Source of the DNA: Aliikangiella coralliicola | Lineage (GTDB): Bacteria > Pseudomonadota > Gammaproteobacteria > Enterobacterales > Kangiellaceae | Assembly (NCBI RefSeq): GCF_007004725.1 | Contig: NZ_ML660174.1 | Span: 57,179 to 121,178 of the forward strand | Reading direction: 5' to 3' | Length of the DNA stretch: 64,000 nt | Part shown: positions 17,054 to 25,783 of the stretch, piece by piece | Numbering within the stretch: position 1 is the stretch's first letter | How the letters are laid out: each line of letters starts with the position of its first letter | Made by a program: the position numbers and the translations under genes | The notes under the pieces: generated by a model | Told to the model about the DNA's origin: nothing | Database searches by the model: none | The model's input: the letters and a program-made list of their open reading frames with translations, nothing else

Positions 17054-17803
17054 ATGAAAATACTAGTGACTGTTAAGCGAGTTGTCGATTACAACGTCAA
17101 GGTACGTGTAAAAGATGATAACTCAGGTGTTGAAACCGCAAATGTTAAAATGTCGATGAACCCATTTTGCGAAATTGCGGTTGAAGAGGCGGTTCGCCTT
17201 AAAGAGAAAGGTGTTGCCACAGAAATTGTGGTTGCTTCAATTGGACCAGCCCAGTCACAAGAAACTTTAAGAACGGCTTTGGCACTGGGTGCTGATCGCG
17301 CGATTTTGGTTAAAACTGAAGAGAATGTTGAACCATTAGGCGTTGCTAAATTGTTGAAAGAGGTTATCGGGAAAGAGTCACCTGAGCTCGTTATTATGGG
17401 TAAACAATCTATCGACGGTGACAATAATCAATCAGGCCAAATGCTGGCTGCATTGCTTGACTGGCCACAGGGAACATTTGCTTCGGAAGTAAATATCGCG
17501 GACGGAAAAGCGGCAGTTACCCGTGAAGTTGACGGTGGATTGGAAACTGTAGCGTTGAACTTACCTGCGGTTGTTACCACTGATTTGCGATTGAATGAGC
17601 CTCGCTTTGCATCTTTACCAAATATCATGAAAGCGAAGCGCAAGCCGCTGGAAGAAACCACTCCTGCTGATTTGGGTGTAGATATTGCTGCTCGCACAAC
17701 CACTTTAAAAGTGGAAGCGCCTGCTCAACGTCAAGCAGGGATTAAGGTTGAAACGGTTGCAGAATTGGTCGAAAAACTGAAAAACGAAGCGAAGGTGATC
17801 TAA
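17054..17803 (+). CDS. etfB: Electron transfer flavoprotein beta subunit
   Basis: 249 residues, the normal EtfB length. With EtfA it forms the FAD/AMP heterodimer that accepts electrons from acyl-CoA dehydrogenases. Visible features are [19 protein letters not shown] at the start, [16 protein letters not shown], the ETF-beta signature [37 protein letters not shown] segment near residue 165-195, and [20 protein letters not shown]. The start ATG is preceded by ACAGG. Its stop overlaps the etfA start by one base (TAATG), so the two are translationally coupled. Confidence 0.96.
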   Translation: MKILVTVKRVVDYNVKVRVKDDNSGVETANVKMSMNPFCEIAVEEAVRLKEKGVATEIVVASIGPAQSQETLRTALALGADRAILVKTEENVEPLGVAKLLKEVIGKESPELVIMGKQSIDGDNNQSGQMLAALLDWPQGTFASEVNIADGKAAVTREVDGGLETVALNLPAVVTTDLRLNEPRFASLPNIMKAKRKPLEETTPADLGVDIAARTTTLKVEAPAQRQAGIKVETVAELVEKLKNEAKVI

Positions 17804-18735
17804 TGGCTATTTTAGTAATTGCAGAACATAACAATGAAACTTTAGGCGCTTCGACACTTTCAACTTTAGCTGCCGCGGCGAAAATTGGTGGCGATGTTCA
17901 TGTGTTAGTTGCGGGAAGTAACTCACAGGCGGTCGCTGAAGCAGCATCAGCTTGCTCAAGTGTCAGCAAGGTACTTCATGCCGAGCATGCTGATTTGGCT
18001 CATCCTACTGCAGAAAGTTTAGCGGCAATTGTTGTTGCTAACGCTGAAGGTTATTCACATATTCTGGCCTCAGCATCAACTTTCGGTAAAAATTTCACGC
18101 CGAGAGTCGGGGCAAAACTTGATGTTCAACCGATTTCAGATATCGTTAGCGTAGAGAGTGAAGACACATTTAAGCGACCCATTTACGCAGGAAACGCGAT
18201 TGCCACTGTTCAATCGAGTGATTCAGTCAAAGTGATTACCGTTCGTGGTACTGCTTTTGATGCCGTTGAAGCGAGCGGTGGAAGCGCTGAGATCGCAGCG
18301 ATTGATGCAGCAGCGCATATTTTCGATAAGTCGAAATTCGAATCACAAGAATTAACCAAGTCCGAACGCCCTGAATTAACGGCGGCAAAAGTTATTATTT
18401 CCGGCGGTAGAGGTATGGGAAGCGGCGAAAACTTCCAGATGATTGAAGAGATTGCTGATAAGTTGGGAGCTGCTGTCGGTGCGTCCAGGGCAGCGGTTGA
18501 CGCTGGTTTTGTGCCTAACGATTACCAAGTTGGTCAAACCGGTAAAATTGTTGCTCCTGAGCTTTATATCGCTGTCGGTATTTCCGGTGCTATTCAGCAT
18601 TTAGCGGGAATGAAAGACAGTAAAGTTATTGTCGCAATTAACAAAGATGAAGAAGCGCCAATATTCCAAATCGCCGATTATGGTTTGGTTGCCGATTTAT
18701 TCAAGGTGCTTCCTGAATTAAAAGACGCGCTATAA
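17803..18735 (+). CDS. etfA: Electron transfer flavoprotein alpha subunit
   Basis: 310 residues. EtfA binds the FAD of the ETF heterodimer. The N-terminal half is a variable alpha/beta domain ([23 protein letters not shown]); the conserved C-terminal FAD domain begins at [16 protein letters not shown] and includes [45 protein letters not shown] and [22 protein letters not shown]. Coupled to etfB. Together with etfD they connect beta-oxidation-like pathways, including those of the nearby paa region, to the quinone pool. A terminator follows at 18767. Confidence 0.96.
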   Translation: MAILVIAEHNNETLGASTLSTLAAAAKIGGDVHVLVAGSNSQAVAEAASACSSVSKVLHAEHADLAHPTAESLAAIVVANAEGYSHILASASTFGKNFTPRVGAKLDVQPISDIVSVESEDTFKRPIYAGNAIATVQSSDSVKVITVRGTAFDAVEASGGSAEIAAIDAAAHIFDKSKFESQELTKSERPELTAAKVIISGGRGMGSGENFQMIEEIADKLGAAVGASRAAVDAGFVPNDYQVGQTGKIVAPELYIAVGISGAIQHLAGMKDSKVIVAINKDEEAPIFQIADYGLVADLFKVLPELKDAL

Positions 18736-18766
18736 TCAAATTTAAATAATTTGCAATAATGCGATG

Positions 18767-18794
18767 AAAGGCCTCTTTAAGAGGCCTTTTTTTT
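18767..18794 (+). terminator. Rho-independent terminator after etfBA
   Basis: AAAGGCCTC (18767-18775) pairs with GAGGCCTTT (18781-18789), loop TTTAA, with an eight-T tail (18787-18794). Strong intrinsic terminator. Confidence 0.94.
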
Positions 18795-18878
18795 GCTTGT
18801 CGATGGAACGATAATTTCTTTTTTAGTGTCAAAAGTTTCAATATTAATAAGACTTGTGTTCGTTGCTGGTTGTCTTGC

Positions 18879-19424
18879 ATGGAAAAACAAAATATTAGTC
18901 GTAGAAATTTATTAAAATGGAGTTTAACTGGTGGCAGTCTTGCTGCTTTGGGCGTTTTTTATTGGCCTCGCCGCTGGAAATATATCACTATCCACCATTC
19001 GGCTGGTAACTACGGCAACATCGAATTTTTACAAAAAGTACACCGACAGCGTCAGGCAAACGATCCTATTGATGCGATTCCTTATCATTTTGTTATCGGC
19101 AATGGTAACGGAATGAAAATGGGGGAAATTGCCTCAGATTGGCGAAAGGAAAATGACCTTTGGGGAGCACATGTATCTGGTAATAATTCTGACAGGAATT
19201 TTCGTGGTTTGGGTATTTGTTTGATTGGAAACTTTCAAAACGACTCAGTTCCTGAACCGCAATACTTATCCCTGCTGGAGCTCACCAGGCGACTGGTTAA
19301 TGAATACAATATTCCGCTCGATAATATTTCCGGGCATGGCCATATCAATGGTGAACGTACTTTGTGCCCCGGTAAAAACTTTCCGATGGAACGATTGCTA
19401 AAAGACCTTCGAAAACAAGTTTGA
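18879..19424 (+). CDS. Tat-exported N-acetylmuramoyl-L-alanine amidase (amidase_2/PGRP fold)
   Basis: 181 residues from the ATG at 18879 (a TTG at 18870 would add three). The N terminus is a twin-arginine signal: SRRNLLK then a hydrophobic core (SLAALGVFYW), so export in a folded, zinc-loaded state by Tat is likely. The rest is a type-2 amidase/peptidoglycan-recognition domain: ITIHHSAG carries the first zinc ligand, AIPYHFVIGNGNG the second region, and SGHGHINGERTLCPGKNFP the third ligand with the usual H..TxCPG arrangement. It should cleave the amide bond between MurNAc and the stem peptide in the periplasm. No lipobox is visible, so it may be soluble or membrane anchored by an uncleaved signal. 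Confidence 0.85.
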   Translation: MEKQNISRRNLLKWSLTGGSLAALGVFYWPRRWKYITIHHSAGNYGNIEFLQKVHRQRQANDPIDAIPYHFVIGNGNGMKMGEIASDWRKENDLWGAHVSGNNSDRNFRGLGICLIGNFQNDSVPEPQYLSLLELTRRLVNEYNIPLDNISGHGHINGERTLCPGKNFPMERLLKDLRKQV

Positions 19425-19517
19425 TATGCTTGTTGAGCCCGAATTTCTAACTCTATTTTAAGCTTGCTTTGTCAAAAATATTGATTGTTATTAATTTAAA
19501 AAAATAATTCAGCTCGA

Positions 19518-19531
19518 TTGATCTTAATCAA
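19518..19531 (+). promoter_or_regulatory. FNR/Anr-type site upstream of ompW
   Basis: TTGATCTTAATCAA is a perfect match to the FNR/Anr consensus TTGAT-N4-ATCAA. A possible -10 box TAGACT lies at 19553-19558, which would put transcription start near 19565 and the site centred about 41 bases upstream, the position used for class II activation. ompW is an FNR-controlled gene in E. coli, which supports the reading. Confidence 0.8.
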
Positions 19532-19593
19532 TTCTTTATCGATCGAAAAGACTAGACTGACGGTGCTTTTACAACAACCTGATAGGTCTTTGA

Positions 19594-20241
19594 ATGATGA
19601 AAAAAACATGTCTTGCGGCAGCTGTTCTGGCTGCTTTTTCTACGCCAATATTTGCAAATGACGAAAGCAATTCAAATTGGATTTTTAGAACTGGAGTCGC
19701 TCAGGTTACTCCCAATGATGATAGTGGTACTATACTTGGTGGCAGTGTCGGTGTCGATTCGAGTACCGGGGTAGGGCTCAGCCTAACTTATATGCTTGAT
19801 AGCAATTGGGGAATTGAGGTGCTTGGTGCCTTGCCATTCACTCACGACATTGAAGGCAGCGGGGCATTATCGGGTGTTTCAATAGGTGAAACCAAACAAT
19901 TGCCACCAACGTTCAGCCTGATTTACCAATGGGGTAATGAAACAAAATATCATGTTGGTGCCGGGCTTAACTATACAGAGTTTTTTGACGAAAAAAGTGA
20001 TGCGGACTTGAACAATGCGTTGGGTGTACAAAGCGATTTAGAGTTAGATTCCTCGACCGGATTAGCGGTGAAGTTTGGGTTTGATACGCCGGTCTCAAAA
20101 AATTGGAATTTCAGTGGAAGTCTCTACTATATTCAAATCGATACCACTGCCGATGTGATTGTCAATAATGCTGTTGCTGCGAGTGTTGATGTTGATATCG
20201 ATCCCTGGGTTTTGATGTTAGGGGTTAGTACTCAGTTTTAA
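19594..20241 (+). CDS. ompW: OmpW-family outer-membrane protein
   Basis: 215 residues with a signal peptide (MMKKTCLAAAVLAAFSTPIFA) and alternating beta-strand pattern of a small eight-stranded barrel. NWIFRTGVAQVTPNDDSG, SLTYMLDSNWGIEVLGALPFTHDIEG and TKQLPPTFSLIYQWG are the standard OmpW signatures, and the chain ends in an aromatic residue (STQF) as needed for BAM recognition. OmpW forms a narrow hydrophobic channel; its physiological substrate is uncertain. A consensus FNR/Anr box upstream suggests induction when oxygen is low. Start ATG 19594 has ATAGGTC upstream; 19597 is also possible. Confidence 0.93.
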   Translation: MMKKTCLAAAVLAAFSTPIFANDESNSNWIFRTGVAQVTPNDDSGTILGGSVGVDSSTGVGLSLTYMLDSNWGIEVLGALPFTHDIEGSGALSGVSIGETKQLPPTFSLIYQWGNETKYHVGAGLNYTEFFDEKSDADLNNALGVQSDLELDSSTGLAVKFGFDTPVSKNWNFSGSLYYIQIDTTADVIVNNAVAASVDVDIDPWVLMLGVSTQF

Positions 20242-20431
20242 ACGATTTATTTATTGTAAGCATCACCACAAAAAATACAGTTGTGATTTTAAACCTTGGT
20301 TGACACCTGTTGTATATTTTACACTGTGCTAACTGAGGTTTATTGATCAGATAATAGTAAAAAGTTAAAAATATTTAGCAGGCACTTTTTTGCATCTAGT
20401 ACCCGCCAAGATAAATCTATCAGTTCGCTTA

Positions 20432-21037
20432 TTATTCGTTTCCGTATCTTGCTAAGAAAAGTCGGATGAACTCGGTCTTTAATTTTTGACCTGCCTTTTT
20501 TTCAATTGGGCCTCTTACAATCGGTGGCCAAAAGAAAGTACCAGCAAATAAAGACCAAAAAGATTCAGCTGCTAGTGCAGGATCCTTAACATTCATACGG
20601 CCATCGAGTGTTGCTTTTTTCAGCCACTTAACTAATCCGTCTTCTTGGGAGTCGGAGAATAAAACTGCTCGCTCAGCCATTAAGGGGTGAGTAATGAAAG
20701 CACATAAGGTGACACGCATTAATCCTAATTGTTTCGAATCTTCGGTTAACTTCATTTTCGAATCGGCAAAAGCACCCAGCTGGTCTTCAATAGATTTTTG
20801 AGGGTCATATTCAATATTTTTGCTTTCGAAAGCCCCTCTGAGAAATCGATTAAATGCTTCTTCTATCAATGATTCTTTACTGGAGAAGTGATTGTACACG
20901 GTTCGCTTTGACGAATTAGCTCTCTCCGCTATCAAATCCATACTCGTTTTTTCGAAGCCAAACTCGATAAATGCGTCGATAGCCGCATCTAATATGGATT
21001 CCCGCTTTGCGCTAGTATCTCTTTTTTTTCTAACCAT
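20432..21037 (-). CDS. TetR-family transcriptional repressor
   Basis: 201 residues. The N-terminal helix-turn-helix (residues ~10-56) reads SILDAAIDAFIEFGFEKTSMDLIAERANSSKRTVYNHFSSKESLIEEAF, the classic TetR pattern. The C-terminal ligand domain resembles AcrR-like TetR_C. It is divergent from the short-chain dehydrogenase gene at 21165, and the 127-base space between them holds two 28-bp inverted repeats that are its probable operators. It most likely represses both itself and the dehydrogenase pair; the inducer is unknown. Confidence 0.92.
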   Translation of the reverse strand: MVRKKRDTSAKRESILDAAIDAFIEFGFEKTSMDLIAERANSSKRTVYNHFSSKESLIEEAFNRFLRGAFESKNIEYDPQKSIEDQLGAFADSKMKLTEDSKQLGLMRVTLCAFITHPLMAERAVLFSDSQEDGLVKWLKKATLDGRMNVKDPALAAESFWSLFAGTFFWPPIVRGPIEKKAGQKLKTEFIRLFLARYGNE

Positions 21038-21052
21038 ATCAGCCTTTTATGA

Positions 21053-21080
21053 TTAAATTACACTGGTCAGTGTAATTTAA
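21053..21080. promoter_or_regulatory. TetR operator 1
   Basis: Perfect inverted repeat: TTAAATTACACTG (21053-21065) and CAGTGTAATTTAA (21068-21080) around a two-base centre GT. It lies 16 bases from the TetR start codon. Its arms are nearly identical to those of operator 2. Confidence 0.88.
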
Positions 21081-21098
21081 CTTGATATCCTCTAATTA

Positions 21099-21126
21099 TT
21101 AAATTACACTGTGTAGTGTAATTTAA
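21099..21126. promoter_or_regulatory. TetR operator 2
   Basis: Inverted repeat TTAAATTACACT (21099-21110) and AGTGTAATTTAA (21115-21126) around GTGT. Same sequence as operator 1 apart from the centre; the two centres are 46 bases apart. It lies on the dehydrogenase side of the divergent promoter. Confidence 0.88.
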
Positions 21127-21164
21127 TCTATATCTTAGTCAAGAACTTTAATTTGGAGGTTAGC

Positions 21165-22061
21165 GTGGATAATGACAAGAAAGTGGCAATTGTAACTGGG
21201 GCTAATGGCGGTGTTGGCTATGAAGTGACTAAAGGGCTATTAAAAAGTGGTTTTCATGTTGTGATGGCTTGTCGAAGTTTGGAAAAAGCGAATAAAGCTA
21301 AAATACAAATTCTTACCGATTTTCCTTCATCCAAACTTGAAGTAATGACGGTCGATTTGTCTGACTTTGAGTCGGTCAAAATTTTTGCCCAGGAATTTCA
21401 ATCAAAGTTTCAGCGCTTAGATATTCTGGTCAACAATGCAGGCATATTATTAAATAAACCCAAGAAAAATCGCGCTAATATCGAAATGCAATTCGCCACT
21501 AATCATCTCGGGCATTTTTTACTTACATCATTATTGCTCCCATTAATGCCAGATTCGAAAAGTTCTCGGGTTGTATCATTAAGCAGTTTAGCCCATAAAA
21601 AATCTGAAATATTTTTTGATGACATAAACTGTGAGTCACAAACTAAGTGGGATGTTCCCTATGCCCAGTCGAAACTGGCTTGTTTGATCTTCGCTGACGA
21701 ATTACAGAGAAAACTTAAACTAGCAGGTAAAAAAATTATTTCGGTTTCTGCGCATCCTGGTGGTACTGATTCAGGCTTGTTTGAACATATGTCGCCAATT
21801 TTGATGGGTATTATGAGGTATACGTTTGTACCCATTTTTCTCCATTCCACAGAGAACGCGGCAAAGCCAATTTTAAAAGCTGCTCTGGATAGCGAAGCAG
21901 AGGGAGCTGATTATTTTGGACCAACCGGCCTTTTTGAGATGAAGGGAAAACCTGGATTTGCCAAACGAACAAAATATTCTCAAAGGGAAGATGTCGCCGG
22001 CCGATTATGGAGTCTGTCAGAAGAGTTAACTGGTGCAACATTCAAGGTAGACGCGCTATGA
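21165..22061 (+). CDS. Short-chain dehydrogenase/reductase, retinol-dehydrogenase-like
   Basis: 298 residues. An NAD(P)-dependent Rossmann oxidoreductase: cofactor motif TGANGGVGYEV near the start, NNAG (~residue 87), active-site SLSSLAHK and catalytic YAQSK. Similar to light-dependent protochlorophyllide-reductase/retinol dehydrogenase-like SDRs, with ATNHLGHFLLTSLLLP typical of that group. The arginine in MACRS after the second strand favours NADP(H). Substrate unknown. I chose GTG 21165, which has GGAGG five bases upstream; the TTG at 21153 would include that site. Controlled by the divergent TetR. The stop overlaps the next gene's ATG (ATGA). Confidence 0.9.
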   Translation: MDNDKKVAIVTGANGGVGYEVTKGLLKSGFHVVMACRSLEKANKAKIQILTDFPSSKLEVMTVDLSDFESVKIFAQEFQSKFQRLDILVNNAGILLNKPKKNRANIEMQFATNHLGHFLLTSLLLPLMPDSKSSRVVSLSSLAHKKSEIFFDDINCESQTKWDVPYAQSKLACLIFADELQRKLKLAGKKIISVSAHPGGTDSGLFEHMSPILMGIMRYTFVPIFLHSTENAAKPILKAALDSEAEGADYFGPTGLFEMKGKPGFAKRTKYSQREDVAGRLWSLSEELTGATFKVDAL

Positions 22062-22465
22062 TTAGAAAAATATCTCGATATTATTCATACTTATTGATTT
22101 TAGGTGCTATTGGAATGACGGCATGGGGCCTCGCTGGATTTATTGAGTATTTATTTGGTGCTACCGTTATTATTCCACTGCAGAATCCGAATTTTCCACC
22201 CGGAACTCAATTTATTCATTGGCTATTGATTAGTCTTTCAGGCGCGATTTTTCTCTTTGGTTATTTCAAAAGATGGAAATATACGCCAAATGTAAAAGTG
22301 GTTATATACGCTTGCCTGGCAACCATGTGTTTTATCCAGACTTTTGACTTTATGACAAGAGAAGACCGTTATATTAGCTATGTGGTAGAAGTCACAAACT
22401 ATATTGTGGTTTCAATTTATCTTTTCAAATCGAAATTGATGCAAGAGCACTTTAGGAGGAACTAG
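22058..22465 (+). CDS. Small four-helix inner-membrane protein of unknown function
   Basis: 135 residues with about four predicted membrane helices: YSYLLILGAIGMTAWGLAGF, FIHWLLISLSGAIFLFGYF, VVIYACLATMCFIQTFDF and VVEVTNYIVVSIYLF. I do not recognise a family. The ATG overlaps the dehydrogenase stop by four bases, so it is translationally coupled and part of the TetR-controlled operon; it may supply or accept the substrate of the dehydrogenase, or simply be co-regulated. No charged residues inside helices suggest catalysis. Confidence 0.8.
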   Translation: MIRKISRYYSYLLILGAIGMTAWGLAGFIEYLFGATVIIPLQNPNFPPGTQFIHWLLISLSGAIFLFGYFKRWKYTPNVKVVIYACLATMCFIQTFDFMTREDRYISYVVEVTNYIVVSIYLFKSKLMQEHFRRN

Positions 22466-22512
22466 AAGTGTTGTTGGGGGAGGGGGCCACAATGCGCGTT
22501 AAAGAAAAAAAA

Positions 22513-22535
22513 GCCCGACAATAAAGCTATCGGGC
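22513..22535 (-). terminator. Terminator of the nrdJ operon
   Basis: GCCCGA (22513-22518) pairs with TCGGGC (22530-22535). On the minus strand the stem is followed by a T run (complement of A505-512 region), so it ends transcription of nrdJb. Some 170 bases separate it from the stop codon. Confidence 0.75.
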
Positions 22536-22550
22536 CATCATGGTGGTATT

Positions 22551-22582
22551 AATTTTGAGTAGATAATCTCCAGCTCAAAATT
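22551..22582. repeat. Inverted repeat downstream of nrdJb
   Basis: AATTTTGAG (22551-22559) and CTCAAAATT (22574-22582) form a perfect nine-base stem with a 14-base loop. It lies in the nrdJ 3' untranslated region, between the terminator and a 20-bp palindrome. Confidence 0.55.
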
Positions 22583-22609
22583 AGATCAGCCAAATTCTTA
22601 TTAATTACC

Positions 22610-22629
22610 TGCCTTGGTTAACCAAGGCA
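22610..22629. repeat. Perfect 20-bp palindrome between nrdJb and its terminator
   Basis: TGCCTTGGTTAACCAAGGCA is a perfect 20-base palindrome, 73 bases after the nrdJb stop. As RNA it has almost no loop; as DNA it could be a regulator or recombinase site. No match to a known operator is claimed. Confidence 0.7.
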
Positions 22630-22702
22630 TTGCATAAGTGGCAAGGTGTATCAATTTGCAACTTACAGTGGTTCTCACAGGACATATTCTAAACTAGGCT
22701 GC

Positions 22703-23386
22703 TTACCCACACTTAGAATCACCACAACTTAAACAAGTCATGCATCCATCCATCAGTACAGCGGCTTTGGTCATACACTTATTACACATTTGCGCGCCTT
22801 CAGGGTAGTCTCCGTTGTACCCAGTAGCATTGCCTTGTTGTTGTAGAGATTCATACTCTTTTCTTTTTTCGTTCACTAGTGCCTGTTGATGTTCATCTAA
22901 TCCAGGATCTTCTAAAAGACCAATCATTTTTAAGTGAGACTCAATGGCATCGCCGATTTCAGCCACCAGTGAAGGCATAAACTTCCCGCCGGGCTTAAAG
23001 TATCCGCCCTTAGGATCAAAAACTGCTTTTAATTCTTCGGCCAGGAAAGTGCAGTCACCACCTTTACGAAACACAGCAGAAATTACCCGAGTTAGTGCAA
23101 CAACCCACTGAAAGTGATCCATGTTTTTCGAATTAATAAAAATTTCGAATGGACGACGTAGCTCGTGCTCTGTTCCTGGGTTTAACACGATATCGTTAAT
23201 CGTCATGTAAAGCGCATGATCTGATAATGGTGTTTTTACTTTGTAGGTAGAACCTAATAGCATTTCTGGTCGCGCAACGCTCTCATGCATTTGCACGATT
23301 TCGGCGCTTTGCTTTTTTTCCTCGACAGGTTTTTCATCTGCCTTAACTTTATATCCAACTATCGATTGACTGATAATCTTTGGCAT
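22703..23386 (-). CDS. nrdJb: B12-dependent ribonucleotide reductase, C-terminal component (NrdJb)
   Basis: 227 residues. It carries the TSCPD domain (YMTINDIVLNPGTEHELRRPFEIFINSKNMDHFQWVVALTRVISAVFRKGGD) and a C-terminal tail with CNKC and CMTCLSCGDSKCG. These cysteines would bind metal and/or re-reduce the active site of NrdJa. In many bacteria these domains are one chain; in Pseudomonas-type systems the gene is split into nrdJa and nrdJb, as here. It lies 59 bases downstream of nrdJa. The N-terminal part with poly-charged KPVEEKKQ looks like a linker. Confidence 0.92.
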   Translation of the reverse strand: MPKIISQSIVGYKVKADEKPVEEKKQSAEIVQMHESVARPEMLLGSTYKVKTPLSDHALYMTINDIVLNPGTEHELRRPFEIFINSKNMDHFQWVVALTRVISAVFRKGGDCTFLAEELKAVFDPKGGYFKPGGKFMPSLVAEIGDAIESHLKMIGLLEDPGLDEHQQALVNEKRKEYESLQQQGNATGYNGDYPEGAQMCNKCMTKAAVLMDGCMTCLSCGDSKCG

Positions 23387-23445
23387 TTTCTTTTCCGTTA
23401 ACTTTTCATAGGTTAGAAATTTGTCATTAATAAAATACGGAAAGC

Positions 23446-25596
23446 TTAAAACTTTCCGTAGTATCCTTCTTTGAGTGCATCGAAAAGGTTGGCAGCTGTA
23501 TGAATTTCTCCATCGTACTCAACCTCTTCATTACCTCTTAATTCAACCAACGTGCCATCTTCCAATGTAAATTGGTAAGTGGTTTTCTCAAGGTCTGTTT
23601 CTTTCACCAAAACGCCCTGGAAAACTTCAGGATTAAAGCGGAAGGTTGTACAACCTTTGAGACCTTCTTTATAAGCATAAAGATAAATATCTTTAAACTC
23701 ATCATAATCGAATTCCGTTGGGACATTAGCCGTTTTCGAAATTGAAGAGTCGATCCACTTTTGTGCCGCAGCCTGAATATCTACATGTTGAGTCGGCGTA
23801 ATACTATCTGATGTGACGAAGTAATCAGGTAGTTGCTCTTCAGGATTTTCCGAATAGGGCATTGCTTGTGGATTAACCATATTTCGATAAGCAAGAAGCT
23901 CGTAAGAGTATACATCAACTTTTTCTTTGGTTTTCTTACCTTCACGGATCACATTTCGCGAATAGTGGTGCGCGAAGCTTGGCTCAATACCATTACTTGC
24001 ATTGTTGGCGAGAGACAAAGAAATAGTGCCTGTTGGGGCGATTGACGAGTGATGGGTAAAGCGCGCGCCAACCTCTGCTAACTCTTCAACTAATTCTGGC
24101 TCAACTTCTCCAATTTTTTGCATATAACGACTGTATTTGGCGTGAAGAACTTTGCCTTTAACTTTATCGCCGACCTTAAAGCCGTCTTTGATCATTTCTG
24201 GACGTTTGTGCAGCATAGCTCCGGTAATTTCAAATTCCCTTTCCATTATCGGCGCAGGGCCTTTTTCTTTGGCCAGCTCCAGACCAGTTCGCCAACCTTC
24301 AACGGCTAACTCACGGGTGACTTGCTCGGTAAAATCAATAGATTCAGCTGAACCATATTTTTTACGTAGCATCGTTAGCGTGGAACCTAGTCCAAGATAG
24401 CCCATACCATGGCGTCGCTTATTATGAATCGCGTCGCGCTGGCCGATTAAAGGTAGCCCGTTAATTTCAACTACATTATCCAGCATTCGCGTGAAAATAC
24501 TGACGACTTTACGGAATTTATCCCAATCAAATGCGGCTTTTTCGGTGAAAGGGTGGTTAACAAAACGAGTCAGGTTAACCGAACCTAACAAACAAGAACC
24601 ATAGGCGGGTAATGGTTGCTCACCACAAGGATTCGTTGCACGAATATTTTCACAAAACCAGTTATTGTTTTTATCGTTAACTTGATCGATCAGAATAAAA
24701 CCTGGCTCAGCAAAGTCATAGGTGGAGGACATGATCAAGTTCCACAAATTTTTCGCTTTAATGATTTTGTGGACTCGACAAGCGACCTGTCCTACTTCAT
24801 TAGTAATATAACCTTCGGTAGTAGACCACTCTCGCCAAACGATCTGGCTGGTATCAGAAATATCAATTTCGTCAATCTCAACTTCTTTCATGGTGACAGG
24901 GAAAACTAACTTCCAATCTTCGTCGTTGATAACAGCTTGCATGAACTCATCAGTGATCAGCAAAGAAAGGTTAAATTGTCGTAAGCGCCCATCTTCTCGT
25001 TTAGCCTTGATAAACTCCATAACATCTGGATGGCTTACATCGAAAGTCGCCATTTGTGCACCACGTCGTCCTCCAGCTGAAGAAACGGTGAAGCACATTT
25101 TATCGTAGATATCCATAAAGGAGAGGGGGCCAGAAGTATAGGCGCCTGCACCAGAGACGTAAGCGTTTTTAGGTCGTAACGTGGAGAATTCATAACCGAT
25201 CCCACAACCTGCTTTGAGCGTCAATCCAGCCTCATGGACTTTGTCTAGAATGTCATCCATCGAATCTTCGATAGTGCCTGAAACAGTACAATTGATGGTA
25301 GAGGTCGCTGGCTTGTGCTTGAGCGCACCGGCATTAGACATAATTCGACCTGCTGGAATTGCGCCATGTCTCAACGCCCAGACAAATTCATTGTAGACTT
25401 CTTGTCGTTTTTCTTTGTTTTCTACTTCTGCGAGCGCTTTTGCGACGCGCTCATAAGTTTGATCGATATCCTTATCAACCGGAAGGCCTTCTTTGGTTTT
25501 TAATTGGTATTTTGTCTCCCAAATATCAATGGAGGTATCTTGGAATTTAATTTGAAAGTTTTCTGGAGTTTGAGCTTTTTTTAAAGAAGCGGTCAT
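23446..25596 (-). CDS. nrdJa: B12-dependent (class II) ribonucleotide reductase, catalytic component (NrdJa)
   Basis: 716 residues. Reduces ribonucleotides to deoxyribonucleotides using an adenosylcobalamin-generated thiyl radical, with or without oxygen. The catalytic triad is visible in NPC324GE326QP (Asn322, Cys324 thiyl, Glu326); Cys103 in INCTVSG is the first redox cysteine. Other signatures are GCGIGYEFSTLRPKNA, GRRGAQMATF, PTGTISLSLANNASNGIEPSF and KGCTTFRFNP. Starts ATG 25596 after a GAGGGATTCC site. Two NrdR boxes lie about 190-240 bases upstream, so NrdR repression is expected. No cobalamin riboswitch was seen in the leader. Confidence 0.95.
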   Translation of the reverse strand: MTASLKKAQTPENFQIKFQDTSIDIWETKYQLKTKEGLPVDKDIDQTYERVAKALAEVENKEKRQEVYNEFVWALRHGAIPAGRIMSNAGALKHKPATSTINCTVSGTIEDSMDDILDKVHEAGLTLKAGCGIGYEFSTLRPKNAYVSGAGAYTSGPLSFMDIYDKMCFTVSSAGGRRGAQMATFDVSHPDVMEFIKAKREDGRLRQFNLSLLITDEFMQAVINDEDWKLVFPVTMKEVEIDEIDISDTSQIVWREWSTTEGYITNEVGQVACRVHKIIKAKNLWNLIMSSTYDFAEPGFILIDQVNDKNNNWFCENIRATNPCGEQPLPAYGSCLLGSVNLTRFVNHPFTEKAAFDWDKFRKVVSIFTRMLDNVVEINGLPLIGQRDAIHNKRRHGMGYLGLGSTLTMLRKKYGSAESIDFTEQVTRELAVEGWRTGLELAKEKGPAPIMEREFEITGAMLHKRPEMIKDGFKVGDKVKGKVLHAKYSRYMQKIGEVEPELVEELAEVGARFTHHSSIAPTGTISLSLANNASNGIEPSFAHHYSRNVIREGKKTKEKVDVYSYELLAYRNMVNPQAMPYSENPEEQLPDYFVTSDSITPTQHVDIQAAAQKWIDSSISKTANVPTEFDYDEFKDIYLYAYKEGLKGCTTFRFNPEVFQGVLVKETDLEKTTYQFTLEDGTLVELRGNEEVEYDGEIHTAANLFDALKEGYYGKF

Positions 25597-25783
25597 TAAT
25601 GGAATCCCTCGTTCCTTAATCGTATTTTCGTCTTTGTGAGTTCGCTTAATTATGGCTTTAGAGTCAGTCTAATGTCATAAAAGTAAGCTAACTACGCCAA
25701 GATTGTGTGTAAGTCTGTGACTAAACACTGAGTAAAATGTTATTTAAGTGTAGACAAGCAGAAATTATTTACAAACCTGATAA

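Noticed and set aside
20262..20286. Possible terminator after ompW
   Set aside because: The stem ATCAC-bulge-ACAA/TTGTGAT is weak and bulged; not convincing.
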